DNA of 64,000 nt from Empedobacter stercoris. Its GTDB lineage: Bacteria; Bacteroidota; Bacteroidia; Flavobacteriales; Weeksellaceae. A model generated the notes under the pieces. That model was not told where the DNA came from, made no database searches, and saw nothing but the letters and a program-made list of their open reading frames with translations. Below are positions 1 through 8,968 of this stretch, piece by piece. Both the position numbers and the translations under genes were made by a program. Within the stretch, counting starts at the first letter, position 1. Each line of letters starts with the position of its first letter. The stretch is from assembly GCF_965137335.1 (NCBI RefSeq), contig NZ_CBCRZD010000004.1, one strand, 5' to 3'.

Positions 1-343
1 AAACACCCTGAACGCCCATGCACTTCCATTCTACAGCAATCAATTCTGGACTTAGTTGTTCATTCTTTAACCAATTAGCTGCCTGATTTTTAAGCGACTT
101 TGTGAATTTTACTGCCTTGTTTTTTTGTTTGTGCCTTAAACTTGTTTTTTCTTGCGCCAAATCAGGAATATAGCTACCTGCGTGTAGACCACGCTTGCCA
201 ATATTTCTTTGTAATTCACGCGTGATGGTAGATTTATGTACGCCTATTAAATCAGCAATATCTTTTTTGCTTTTTCCTGCGGTCAAAAGTATTCCAATTT
301 GGTATCTTTGTTCCTGGTCGAGTTGTTTATATATTTTTTTCAC
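1..343 (-). CDS. IS30-family transposase, N-terminal part (runs off the window)
   Basis: Reading leftward from a GTG at 343, the frame stays open to the window edge (about 114 codons). An in-frame stop lies just upstream of the GTG, so this is the only reasonable start. Residues about 10-50 form the N-terminal helix-turn-helix typical of IS30 transposases (YKQLDQEQRYQIGILLTAGK, then KKDIADLIGVHKSTITREL), which binds the element ends. After it comes a basic stretch and the segment NEQLSPELIA, which in this family leads into the DDE catalytic domain. The catalytic residues are not in the window. No frameshift is visible in the part seen. Confidence 0.85.
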   Translation of the reverse strand, partial: MKKIYKQLDQEQRYQIGILLTAGKSKKDIADLIGVHKSTITRELQRNIGKRGLHAGSYIPDLAQEKTSLRHKQKNKAVKFTKSLKNQAANWLKNEQLSPELIAVEWKCMGVQGV

Positions 344-365
344 AAATCAAATTTAGCACTTGGCT

Positions 366-393
366 AATCATTGGGGGATAGCCCCCAATGATT
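366..393. repeat. perfect 12-bp inverted repeat inside the IS end
   Basis: AATCATTGGGGG at 366-377 is matched exactly by CCCCCAATGATT at 382-393 across a 4-base loop. It lies between the transposase start (343) and the presumed element boundary (about 426), so a transcript entering the element from outside would fold it into a strong hairpin just ahead of the transposase start. Comparable hairpins in other insertion sequences limit transposase synthesis from external promoters; that role here is inference. Confidence 0.7.
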
Positions 394-957
394 TTATTTG
401 AGTTGCACTTATTTGTTGAACTTAGANTTCTTATTTTAATCATTTTAGTGCTTTACAAAAAAATGAATTCTAAGAAAACAGTAGTCAAAAATATTGAAAT
501 AGAAGAACCAAAAGTATCGTTTATTGCAATTGATAAATCAAACGAAAAGAAGGAGAATTTTGAACACAATGCGTTGCCTTATAATTTTGTAATTTCTTCG
601 ATTACAAAAAAAGAGAAAACGTTAGAATTATTGATTTCTATAGAAAATCATACCCATAAAACAATTCGAATTAATTTGAAAGAAGCGACTTATTTTTCTT
701 CTACTTTACAAGAAAAAATAAAGGCAGACGTAACTTTTTATGGAGAATTGAACATGGGAACAAATGATATTTTACTTAAGAATACGATTCTTCCTGAAGC
801 GCATGTCATTCGAAATATTTATTTTTTTGATCACAATTTTTCAAATTTTAATGAAATGGATTTTGTGGAGATTACATTAGAAATCAATCAACAAGTTATT
901 CATTTGAAACAATATTTATACGAGTCAAATCTTGATTCAGTTAAATTCGTTCATTAA
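388..957 (+). pseudogene. membrane-anchored hypothetical protein, 5' end replaced by the IS
   Basis: The open frame runs to a stop at 957, but its first 13 codons lie in insertion-sequence DNA and codon 14 holds the ambiguous base at 427. The first native residues (LILIILVLYKK) look like the end of a membrane helix or signal anchor, followed by about 160 mostly polar residues rich in Lys, Glu and Asn. The original gene therefore probably began upstream with a complete membrane segment that the IS removed. An ATG at 463 could give a shorter soluble product. I do not recognise the family. The 3' end is intact and lies about 54 bases from the next gene. Confidence 0.6.
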
Positions 958-963
958 TTATAG

Positions 964-992
964 TTGAAAAATTAGATATATGCTTAATTTTG
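964..992 (+). promoter_or_regulatory. Bacteroidota-type promoter for the e(P4) phosphatase gene
   Basis: TTG at 964-966 is separated by 18 bases from TAATTTTG at 985-992, a full match to the group's -33/-7 pattern. The start codon is 19 bases further on. Confidence 0.7.
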
Positions 993-1011
993 CAAGCAAG
1001 AATAAGTTTAT

Positions 1012-1845
1012 ATGAAACATTTACAATTGATGTTGGGAAGTGTAATGCTTTTTGGTTTAACAGCTTGTCAAACACCGAAAGTAGCTATACAAGAGCAACA
1101 GAAAACAACAACAAATCATAGTTTACAAGTTGATGGTAAAATATATGCCGCTTTTTTTCAACAAAGAGCAGCTGAGTATCAAGCTTTAAGTCAACAAGCT
1201 TATAACGTTGCGAAATTGCGTTTAGATGAAGCGATTGCAGCGAAAGGCGAAAAACCCATCGCTATTGTATCAGATATTGATGAAACATTTTTAGATAATT
1301 CATATTACGCTGTAGAAATGGCGAAACAAGGTAAAACTTGGTCGCAAGATACGTGGGCAAATTGGACTTCAAAAGGGATTGCAACTCCATTAGCAGGATC
1401 TTTAGAGTTTTTTCAATACGCAGCGAGTAAGGGAGTTCAGATTTTTTATATCACGAATAGATACGAAGAAGAACGTCCAGGAACTTTAGCTAATTTGATG
1501 AAATACAACTATCCGTTACAAAGTCCTCAAAATTTGATTTTGAGAAGCAAAGAGAGTAGTAAAGAAACTCGTCGTCAAAATATTGCAAAAGATTTTGATA
1601 TTGTTCTATTATTAGGAGATAGTTTAACAGATTTTTCTAATTTGTTTGATAATCATAAATCTGAAAAAGAAAGAGCTGCAGCAGTTGAGACTTTGAAAGC
1701 TGAATTTGGTAAAAGATTTATTGTTTTACCTAATGTTGGCTATGGAGATTGGGAATCTGCAATTTTTGATTATAAATATGATTTGACTCAAGAACAGAAA
1801 GATTCAATTATTTACGAAGCAGCAAAAGAAACGCCAAGTCATTAA
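1012..1845 (+). CDS. 5'-nucleotidase, lipoprotein e(P4) family (class C acid phosphatase)
   Basis: A HAD-superfamily phosphatase expected to act as an outer-membrane lipoprotein releasing phosphate from nucleotides such as NMN or other monoesters. The 277-residue product has a signal peptide ending in a lipobox (LTAC, Cys19). The catalytic motif DIDET is at 88-92, with the paired aspartates that define the family. ITNR at 147-150 supplies motif II and GDSLTD at 202-207 the later metal-binding motif. Length is normal for the family. It has its own promoter and is closed by a terminator shared with the convergent HU gene. Exact substrate preference cannot be read from sequence. Confidence 0.92.
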   Translation: MKHLQLMLGSVMLFGLTACQTPKVAIQEQQKTTTNHSLQVDGKIYAAFFQQRAAEYQALSQQAYNVAKLRLDEAIAAKGEKPIAIVSDIDETFLDNSYYAVEMAKQGKTWSQDTWANWTSKGIATPLAGSLEFFQYAASKGVQIFYITNRYEEERPGTLANLMKYNYPLQSPQNLILRSKESSKETRRQNIAKDFDIVLLLGDSLTDFSNLFDNHKSEKERAAAVETLKAEFGKRFIVLPNVGYGDWESAIFDYKYDLTQEQKDSIIYEAAKETPSH

Positions 1846-1867
1846 TATTTATTAAAATAGAATAAAA

Positions 1868-1896
1868 AAATCCACTCAATGAGTGGATTTTTTTTA
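1868..1896. terminator. bidirectional terminator between phosphatase and HU genes
   Basis: AAATCCACTC (1868-1877) pairs with GAGTGGATTT (1881-1890) around a 3-base loop, with A-tract and T-tract flanks, so it can end transcription in both directions. Confidence 0.85.
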
Positions 1897-1907
1897 TCAG
1901 AAAATTA

Positions 1908-2192
1908 TTATTTCTTTTTTGCATCAACTGCTCCTGATAATTCAGATCCAGCTTTAAATTTAGCTACAGTTTTAGCAGCAATTTTGATTTCTTTTTTAGT
2001 TTGTGGGTTGATACCTGTTCTTGCAGCTCTCTCCGACGTAGAGAAAGTCCCGAATCCTACTAAAGCAACTTTATCTCCACTTGCTAAAGCTTTAGTTACA
2101 TTTTCTGTAAATGAGTTTAGGGCTTTTTTAGCGGCTTCTTTAGAAATTCCAGCGTCAGCTGCAATTGCATCAATAAGTTCTGATTTGTTCAT
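1908..2192 (-). CDS. hup: HU-family DNA-binding protein
   Basis: A small histone-like protein that bends and compacts DNA as a dimer. The 94 residues match the HU fold throughout: the N-terminal helical part (MNKSELIDAIAADAGISKEA), then the conserved GFGTF segment near residue 47 and the basic DNA-binding arm with the INPQTKKEIKI motif around residues 62-72. The C-terminus is Lys/Ala-rich and a few residues longer than the 90-residue E. coli proteins. It is a single-gene unit with a strong promoter (2222-2251) and a shared terminator. Confidence 0.96.
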   Translation of the reverse strand: MNKSELIDAIAADAGISKEAAKKALNSFTENVTKALASGDKVALVGFGTFSTSERAARTGINPQTKKEIKIAAKTVAKFKAGSELSGAVDAKKK

Positions 2193-2221
2193 AGTTGTAA
2201 CTTTTTAAATTAATTTATACA

Positions 2222-2251
2222 CAAATATACTCTTTCCCTTTATTTGTTCAA
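2222..2251 (-). promoter_or_regulatory. promoter of the HU gene
   Basis: On the minus strand, TTG (2251-2249) is followed after 19 bases by TATATTTG (2229-2222). Both elements match the Bacteroidota consensus and spacing; the start codon lies 29 bases downstream. Confidence 0.8.
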
Positions 2252-2324
2252 GTTTCAAGGCTAAAAAAATCAATAAATTTTGCACTTTTCTTCAAATTTG
2301 TGTCAAAAATCAGTAAATAAGTAC

Positions 2325-3266
2325 TTATTTTACGAATAAGGTATCTTCGTTTTGATGTCCGTTGATAAAATCTTTGGCAGACATTCGACGTTTTCCTTCG
2401 GGTTGAAGTTCTAAAATTTCGTAAACTCCCTGAGGTAGTTTAATATATAGATTATTTTTTTGTAGAACTAATTGAAAATTTTCAGCCTCTAAAACCAAAT
2501 CAGTTTTTAAACCACCATATAATTTTAAAGATTTATAGTTTTCTCCATTGCCAAAAGTTGTCCAAGCACATGGATAAGGAGAAAGTCCTCTAATTTTATT
2601 ATGAATAGTATTGATTGATTGATTCCAATCAATTTTACAATCTTCTTTAAAAATTTTAGGAGCGTGTTTTAATTCGATTGTTTCTTCTTGTGGATGAGGT
2701 TTCAACGATTCGTTTTCTAAACCATCTAATGTTTTTACTACTAATTTAGCACCAATATGCATCAATTCGTCATGAATTTTTCCGACATTATCATTTTCTT
2801 CAATTGTGACTTTATCAGAAATTAAGATATTTCCTGTATCAATTTTTTCATCAATCAGAAAAGTGGTTACACCAGTTTCGTTGTCTCCATTCATTACTGC
2901 CCAATTGATCGGAGCTGCTCCACGGTATTGAGGAAGTAGCGATCCGTGTAGGTTAAATGTTCCTTTTGCAGGAATAGACCATACAACTTGTGGTAACATA
3001 CGAAAAGCAACAACAACAAAAACATCTGCGTTCCAACTTTTTAATGTTTCGATGAATGCATCGTCACGTAATTTTTCTGGTTGAGCCAAAGGTAGATTAT
3101 GTTCTAACGCATATTTTTTAACATCTGAAATATTCATTTTCTGTCCTCTTCCAGATGGTTTATCAGGAACAGTAACAACTCCAACTACTTCGTGATGACT
3201 ATTTGTATTGATTTCATTCAATGATGTCGCCGCAAATTCGGGCGTACCCATAAAGACTACTCGCAT
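2325..3266 (-). CDS. fmt: methionyl-tRNA formyltransferase
   Basis: Formylates Met-tRNA(fMet) with 10-formyl-tetrahydrofolate for translation initiation. The 313-residue length is normal. The N-terminus MRVVFMGTPEFA is the family signature, and the formyl-transfer motif HGSLLPQYRGA lies at 107-117, including the catalytic His. The C-terminal third is the OB-like tRNA-binding domain, with the conserved stretch IRGLSPYPCAW. It starts 2 bases after the recQ stop, so the two are probably co-transcribed with recQ first. Confidence 0.96.
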   Translation of the reverse strand: MRVVFMGTPEFAATSLNEINTNSHHEVVGVVTVPDKPSGRGQKMNISDVKKYALEHNLPLAQPEKLRDDAFIETLKSWNADVFVVVAFRMLPQVVWSIPAKGTFNLHGSLLPQYRGAAPINWAVMNGDNETGVTTFLIDEKIDTGNILISDKVTIEENDNVGKIHDELMHIGAKLVVKTLDGLENESLKPHPQEETIELKHAPKIFKEDCKIDWNQSINTIHNKIRGLSPYPCAWTTFGNGENYKSLKLYGGLKTDLVLEAENFQLVLQKNNLYIKLPQGVYEILELQPEGKRRMSAKDFINGHQNEDTLFVK

Positions 3267-3268
3267 TT

Positions 3269-5131
3269 TTATTCTATTAGTTTATAAGAATCGAATCCAA
3301 TTGGTTGAACTCGCATTTCGTCGATTAAATATTGCAATTCTTCAACGATTATATCTTTTGGCAAATTTATGAATTTTGAGAGGATTTCGGCTTGCGTTTT
3401 CTCACCTTCTTTTAAATATTCAATCAAATCGTTAGCATTAAAATTCTTAGTTTGTTTTTTTGATTGGCAAACATCACATTTTCCACAATTTTCATCAGAT
3501 TTTTGATTAAAATAACCAAACAACAAACGTTCTCTACAAATTGTATTTTGTTCAGCATAATATATCATTGCTTGCAAACGTTTCCAGTTATTCACTTGAA
3601 TTGATTCGAAATCTTTCCACAGTTTGTTTTTAAATGCATTGGAATCTCTTGGGACAAGGAATCTAAAACGCGCTAAAAATCGATCCGAATAATCGATTGT
3701 TCCATTTTTATAATAATCATGCAAAGCGTTTCTGATGTCACCAATACTTCTGTGCAAATCAAACGCCATTTTACTTTCCGAAATTTCTCTACTGTAAGTG
3801 TAAATTCCAGGATAATGACGTTGTAAATAATCAAAAATTTGGTTTTCACCTTGATTAATTGAATGTGGCGAAGCTAAAATTTGAAGTGTACTATTTTGTG
3901 TATAATTCTTTTGTTGAATAATTTCTTTTGTATTTAGAAAATCTAAAAATTGAAGAACCATTTTTAGATTTAAACCAAATTTTTCGGCAAATTTCGGAAT
4001 GTCTAACTGGTAATTCATTTCGGTTAATTCGCCTTCAGCAAGTTGTAATTGACTAAATAAACAATTCGAGATTTTGATAAAATCTTGTTGCGAAGGTAAA
4101 TTAGCTTTGAAAATATTCTCGGCTTGTATACGATCATCGGGATGATAGAGGTAAATTCCATGCGACTCCTGTTCGTCACGACCAGCGCGTCCGACTTCTT
4201 GGTAATATGCTTCTATACCTTGTGGTAAATCGATATGAAAGACTGTGCGTACATTCGGTTTATCGATTCCCATTCCAAATGCATTTGTCGAAACCATAAT
4301 ACGCGAATTACTCAACATCCAATTGCGTTGTTTTTCTTCCTTTTCGTCTTTGGTTAATTTGGCATGAAAATAATCGGCATCAAAACCATTTTGACTCAAA
4401 AAATTAGCTATTTCGTACGTTAATTTTCTATTTCGAACAAATATGATACTCGAACCTGAATATTTTTTTAAGTAATAAATTAAATCTTTTTTCTTGTCGG
4501 TGGATAGAAAAACATTGTACGAAAGATTTTCTCGTTTTAAAGAGGATTTGAAAATTTGAGGTTGATTAAGCTCAAGTTTTTCAATAATTTCAAGTTGAAT
4601 TTTTTCAGTTGCTGTCGCTGTAAGTGCTAAAATAGGTACTTTGGGTAGAATGGTTTTTAATCGAGCAATTCGATGATAGGCTGGGCGAAAATCATGTCCC
4701 CATTCAGAAACACAATGTGCTTCATCTACCGCAAGTAAACTAATATTAATCTGCTTCAAACGTTCGATAAAAATTCTACTTTGCAAACGTTCTGGCGAAA
4801 CATATAACAACTTTATTCTGTTATTTTGACAATCGTCTAAAATTTTTCCGATTGTATTTTGATCGATTTCATTCGTAATATACGCCGTAGAAATACCTTT
4901 GGACGTTAAATTCTGTACTTGATCTTTCATCAGAGCAATTAATGGAGAAATTACCAAGGTCAATCCATCAAACATAATTGCAGGAACTTGATAACACAAG
5001 GATTTTCCTCCACCAGTAGGTAAAATAGCCAAAGTATCTTTACTTTCTAATACATTAGAAATAATTTCTTCTTGCGGCGTTTTGAAAGAAGGGTAGTTCC
5101 AATATTTGAAAAGAATTTCTTTTGCAGTCAA
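3269..5131 (-). CDS. recQ: ATP-dependent DNA helicase RecQ
   Basis: A 3'-5' superfamily 2 helicase for recombination and stalled-fork repair. Walker A PTGGGKS is at 38-44 and the DEAH box at 136-139, followed by the RecQ-specific aromatic loop (HCVSEWGHDFRPAY). The zinc-binding cysteines of the RQC region are at 532, 549, 552 and 555. After them come only about 64 residues containing a winged-helix-like segment; no HRDC domain is visible, unlike E. coli RecQ. The start is TTG at 5131, since no ATG lies near in frame. Flavobacteria often carry more than one RecQ, so this may be a short paralogue. It is first in a unit with fmt. Confidence 0.93.
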   Translation of the reverse strand: MTAKEILFKYWNYPSFKTPQEEIISNVLESKDTLAILPTGGGKSLCYQVPAIMFDGLTLVISPLIALMKDQVQNLTSKGISTAYITNEIDQNTIGKILDDCQNNRIKLLYVSPERLQSRIFIERLKQINISLLAVDEAHCVSEWGHDFRPAYHRIARLKTILPKVPILALTATATEKIQLEIIEKLELNQPQIFKSSLKRENLSYNVFLSTDKKKDLIYYLKKYSGSSIIFVRNRKLTYEIANFLSQNGFDADYFHAKLTKDEKEEKQRNWMLSNSRIMVSTNAFGMGIDKPNVRTVFHIDLPQGIEAYYQEVGRAGRDEQESHGIYLYHPDDRIQAENIFKANLPSQQDFIKISNCLFSQLQLAEGELTEMNYQLDIPKFAEKFGLNLKMVLQFLDFLNTKEIIQQKNYTQNSTLQILASPHSINQGENQIFDYLQRHYPGIYTYSREISESKMAFDLHRSIGDIRNALHDYYKNGTIDYSDRFLARFRFLVPRDSNAFKNKLWKDFESIQVNNWKRLQAMIYYAEQNTICRERLLFGYFNQKSDENCGKCDVCQSKKQTKNFNANDLIEYLKEGEKTQAEILSKFINLPKDIIVEELQYLIDEMRVQPIGFDSYKLIE

Positions 5132-5221
5132 ATTACAAAGCTTTGTTGTAAAATTAGGAAAATATAACTCAATTAAACAATCGAGTTATCATTCTTTTCT
5201 TTAGCGTTATTGAAAGATTTA

Positions 5222-8200
5222 TTAAAATCCAAAATTTAATCCGAAAACTACTCGACCTGGATCCTCACCTTTGAAGTAAGAGATGGTTGCGGTAATGGAT
5301 TGCGCTCCATTGATCCATAATCCTCCACCCATAGATGAATGCCATTTATCGGAATCTTCTCCATTTAACCAAACTCGTCCGTAGTCTGCACCAACAAAAA
5401 CACCTAATCTCAATGGAACAATAGCTTTGAAACGTAATGCGTCAAAACGTAAATCTGATGTTTGTAAGAAAACTTTGTCTCCGGCAAAACGTCCTAATCG
5501 GTATCCACGTAAATCTTGATCTCCTCCTAAGTTAGCCATTTGATAAAACTCCATAAAATCACCCCAAATAGCTTTTCCTTTAAGCATAGAAGCAACTGTC
5601 AATCGGCCATTTGCTGAAATTTTATGCGTAAATCCTAAGTTAAGCTCTGTATAAAAGTGATTACGTTCAAAATCCGTTAAATTCGAAATCCATTTTGCAT
5701 GTGCTAAAAATGTCATTCCTAATTTTGGTAATGATTCGTTATCGTAATTTTTGAAAAGATATTTAGCACCGATTTCTCCAAAATGTTGTCCTTTAAAGAC
5801 ATCTCGGTTGATATCTGGTAAGTCACCAACGATACGATCAAGGTTTTCTTCAATTTTTTTGTAACTATAAATGGTAGAAAAATCTAATCGACCATTGTTG
5901 TTCATAATTTTGAAAATAGAAGGACCAATGCTATAACTTTCTAATCTTACACGGTTATAATCTATTCCTATTTCTTCTTGATTATTTACTGTTTCGTTTC
6001 CAAAACCGAAGAAATTTGTACTATAAGTAGGGCTGGTGTAAGCAGCGTTTAAGTCTAAATTCCACTTACCTAAGGCTTTTGTAAAAGTACCTTTGTATTT
6101 CGCATCCCAACCACCTGTCGCAAAATAATAACTAACTTGTAAATTGTGACGTTGAGAGTATGGTTTGCGGTCAAATCCATTTATAGTATAGGTTGGTGAA
6201 AGTCCAATTTTTAAACCATCGTCGGGATTATAACCAATGTTGGGTAACATGGTAAAGAAATTATACATCGGTTGTTTATAATCGTATGTATTGACCTCAT
6301 AATCGTTGACAAAATTTTTAGAAGTTAGAAATGTAGATTCAGAAGCGTTACTGCCATTGGCGTAATCATATACTTTTATTTTCGCTGCACGTTTCACCTC
6401 GTAATCATCATCATCAATTCCACCAATAATACGTGTTAAAATAGCATTACTTGGTTTACCTTCGACTCTGAATTTATCTTTTCCATTTAATCCATACAAA
6501 CGAATTTCTTTGGTTTCTTTTTTATCAAATTCTTCATCAAAAATTAATGTTTTTTCTTTGCCTGAATAGATTTTGATAGCTGTTTTACCTTTTGCTAAAC
6601 GAGTAATGATAAATTCGTCATCTTCATCTGTCCCTTTTAAAATGATTAGTTTGCGAAGTATTTTATTGTATTCCTCTGAAAATTTTTCTAATTTAGATTT
6701 TCGAGAGATGATATGATTGATAACGTCTTGATCATATTCTTGTTTTGTTTCCGTAGGAATTAATTCGAACGATTGTTTAATGTACTCATCGCTCAAATTT
6801 TCTTGAATATAGCGTGCTTCTTGTTTCCAAAGGTTAAGATCAGATGATTCTAAAATAGCCAAGTCTAATGGATAGGGTTCACGGTTGAACCACTTTACAT
6901 TTTTGATATCATCTTTGTAATCTTGCATATGTCGAAGTGGAGGAATCCGCATAATAAGGTTAAAGAAAAGACCATCGTAACGAGGAAATGCTTGATCGCG
7001 ATCACGTGGAATTGCACGATATATCGTTTTTCCATTTTCTTCATACGCACCCCAACGCCATTGATCCGAGTGTCGATCCCAATCGCCAACCAACATGTCA
7101 AAAAGTCGCGCACGAATGTAGGCTTGTTTGTCTACAATTACATCTTTATTTTTTTGAATCGCAACCAGCATATCATCCGTGCTTACAATATCGGTTGGCT
7201 TTCCGAAAACACCATCCTGATATCCAGCCATTGGACGTTCTTCAATCATATATAGCTCATCACCAAAATTTTCGTTGTATTCTTTTAACGTTTCTTGTTT
7301 GGGAACATAAAATAATTTTGGCGTAGCATGCATAATATGGATAGGCTTCATCAAATTTGCAACTGCTAACGGATAATAAGGGTGATTGGTTGTATAAAAA
7401 TCCATCAAAAATTTTTCAGTAAAAGAATCTTCAAATTCATCTGCAACATATTTATTTTTGAAGGCAACTTGTTGAATAAATTGTGTAGCACTCTTTTTTA
7501 CCGAACGCATATTGTATTCTTCACCTTTATTGTTCACTAAACGCAAACTTTTCGTTTGATGTCCGCCTCCCATTCTGATAGGTGTTAAACCTCCATACAG
7601 TTGATTTAAATTAACTGTATTAGCTGTTATTGTTTGGCCGAAAGTTTTGCGGTAATGACGACCAAAAAAGAATTTATATGGATCAGATTTTTTTGTTACA
7701 TCTAACTCATATACACTTGTTTCTTTTGTTTTTGGCATTTTTTTATCGTCATATACCTGAGCCAAATATTGCTTTTTCTTTTCTGTAACTTGTTTTGATA
7801 ATAACAATTCGATTTCATCATTTTTGAACCCATAAAAATTTGCCAAAGAAGCGCCATTGTCATATAAATCTAAAACAACAAAACCATTGTCACCATAAGA
7901 GAAATCATTTTTACCAACCGCTTTTGCCGATTCTTTTTTAGAGCCAGATCCACTAATAATTTGTTTGACATTGTTCTGTTGAATGTATTGTAAATTATGA
8001 TCATGACCAGAAACAACAATGACATTATTCCTATTTTCGATAATTGTCGCAATACGAGATGCCATTTCTCTATATTTGAAATTGTTGACATCTTGCGGAC
8101 TCAACCCAGTCGTGCTACGCAACAAATTAATAAAAGATCCAATGATAGGTAAAGGAACTTTGAAATCATCTCCAAATGGATAAAATTGTTTTTTGAAATC

Positions 8201-8944
8201 AAATTGTCCACCATGCGTACCATTCGAAAACAAGGGATGATGCATAGTGATTATAGTTGTGCGATTTTGATATTTATTTAATTGTGATTCTAATTCTTCA
8301 AAAAAAGCTTCACGCGATTTGATATCACACTTTTCGTTAAGACCTGGGTGATTATCCCAATCTTGTAAATACCATTCAGAATCTAATGCAATTATCCCAA
8401 TACTATCGTTGACATTTATTTTATCAATTGGACAAGCATCTTTTGGTAAGAATGCTTTTTTATTTCCTAATTGCTTTTTAACTATTTTTTCTTGTTCTTT
8501 TAGCCCTTTTACGCCATTTCTCCAATCATGATTTCCTGGAATAAAAAGTGTTTTTCCTTTGAATTCTTTTGCTAAATCAATCTGAAGTTGAAGTTTATCC
8601 CGGCTTGTCGTATAATTTTTCTTTGTAGGATCAACTACAATTCCATTTTCGTAAATATTATCACCCAAAAAGAAAAGATAAGAAGTAGAATCTGCTTTTG
8701 CTAATTCATTTTTTAGCGTTTTCAAATTCTGTTTATTTATTGGCTGATCCAAATCGCCAGCATCACCAATTAAATAGATTGATTGGATTTTGTTGCCTTC
8801 AACTTTTTGTGTCTTCTCGGTCTTAATATTTTTCCCGTATTGAGGATGTTGCGTTGCGCAAGATGTCATATAAAGACACGAACCTACTAAAGCCAAAAAA
8901 GGATAATTCAATTTTTTGTTGTTCAGTGTTGGTAATAATTTCAT
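5222..8944 (-). CDS. metallophosphoesterase / kinase-like / Omp85-type barrel outer-membrane protein
   Basis: A 1240-residue predicted envelope protein with three parts. I start it at the ATG at 8944; an upstream TTG at 8977 would add 11 residues before a signal peptide. The signal ends in a lipobox-like MTSC (Cys29). Residues about 50-380 are a calcineurin-like phosphoesterase with all metal motifs: GDAGD (60-64), GDN (94-96), GNHD (137-140), HHP (235-237) and GHDH (313-316). Residues about 455-760 carry DWDRHSDQW (621-629) and PRDRDQAF (646-653), resembling the catalytic and metal motifs of HipA/FAM20-type kinases. From about 890 to the terminal Phe are strands of a BamA/TamA-like surface-antigen barrel. 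Phosphoesterase and barrel are clear; the kinase reading is inference. No substrate can be assigned. Confidence 0.85.
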   Translation of the reverse strand: MKLLPTLNNKKLNYPFLALVGSCLYMTSCATQHPQYGKNIKTEKTQKVEGNKIQSIYLIGDAGDLDQPINKQNLKTLKNELAKADSTSYLFFLGDNIYENGIVVDPTKKNYTTSRDKLQLQIDLAKEFKGKTLFIPGNHDWRNGVKGLKEQEKIVKKQLGNKKAFLPKDACPIDKINVNDSIGIIALDSEWYLQDWDNHPGLNEKCDIKSREAFFEELESQLNKYQNRTTIITMHHPLFSNGTHGGQFDFKKQFYPFGDDFKVPLPIIGSFINLLRSTTGLSPQDVNNFKYREMASRIATIIENRNNVIVVSGHDHNLQYIQQNNVKQIISGSGSKKESAKAVGKNDFSYGDNGFVVLDLYDNGASLANFYGFKNDEIELLLSKQVTEKKKQYLAQVYDDKKMPKTKETSVYELDVTKKSDPYKFFFGRHYRKTFGQTITANTVNLNQLYGGLTPIRMGGGHQTKSLRLVNNKGEEYNMRSVKKSATQFIQQVAFKNKYVADEFEDSFTEKFLMDFYTTNHPYYPLAVANLMKPIHIMHATPKLFYVPKQETLKEYNENFGDELYMIEERPMAGYQDGVFGKPTDIVSTDDMLVAIQKNKDVIVDKQAYIRARLFDMLVGDWDRHSDQWRWGAYEENGKTIYRAIPRDRDQAFPRYDGLFFNLIMRIPPLRHMQDYKDDIKNVKWFNREPYPLDLAILESSDLNLWKQEARYIQENLSDEYIKQSFELIPTETKQEYDQDVINHIISRKSKLEKFSEEYNKILRKLIILKGTDEDDEFIITRLAKGKTAIKIYSGKEKTLIFDEEFDKKETKEIRLYGLNGKDKFRVEGKPSNAILTRIIGGIDDDDYEVKRAAKIKVYDYANGSNASESTFLTSKNFVNDYEVNTYDYKQPMYNFFTMLPNIGYNPDDGLKIGLSPTYTINGFDRKPYSQRHNLQVSYYFATGGWDAKYKGTFTKALGKWNLDLNAAYTSPTYSTNFFGFGNETVNNQEEIGIDYNRVRLESYSIGPSIFKIMNNNGRLDFSTIYSYKKIEENLDRIVGDLPDINRDVFKGQHFGEIGAKYLFKNYDNESLPKLGMTFLAHAKWISNLTDFERNHFYTELNLGFTHKISANGRLTVASMLKGKAIWGDFMEFYQMANLGGDQDLRGYRLGRFAGDKVFLQTSDLRFDALRFKAIVPLRLGVFVGADYGRVWLNGEDSDKWHSSMGGGLWINGAQSITATISYFKGEDPGRVVFGLNFGF

Positions 8945-8968
8945 ACATTTAAGCGTTAAAAACTTGTG

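Larger units (their letters stand above)
1..426 (-). mobile_element. IS30-family insertion sequence, 5' part only
   Basis: This is the upstream end of an insertion sequence whose transposase reads leftward out of the window. The outer end is placed at about 426 because the interrupted gene resumes there, next to an ambiguous base (N at 427). Between the transposase start and the presumed element end lies a perfect 12-base inverted repeat (366-377 and 382-393). The other end, any target duplication and most of the transposase are outside the window, so the exact boundary is inferred. Confidence 0.75.

Noticed and set aside
1879..2208. Plus-strand open frame opposite HU
   Set aside because: It mirrors the HU gene on the other strand; HU matches its family over the full length, and the frame has no family signal.
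6895..8091. Short frames on both strands inside the phosphoesterase/barrel gene
   Set aside because: They are shadows of the long gene, with no independent promoter or family match.
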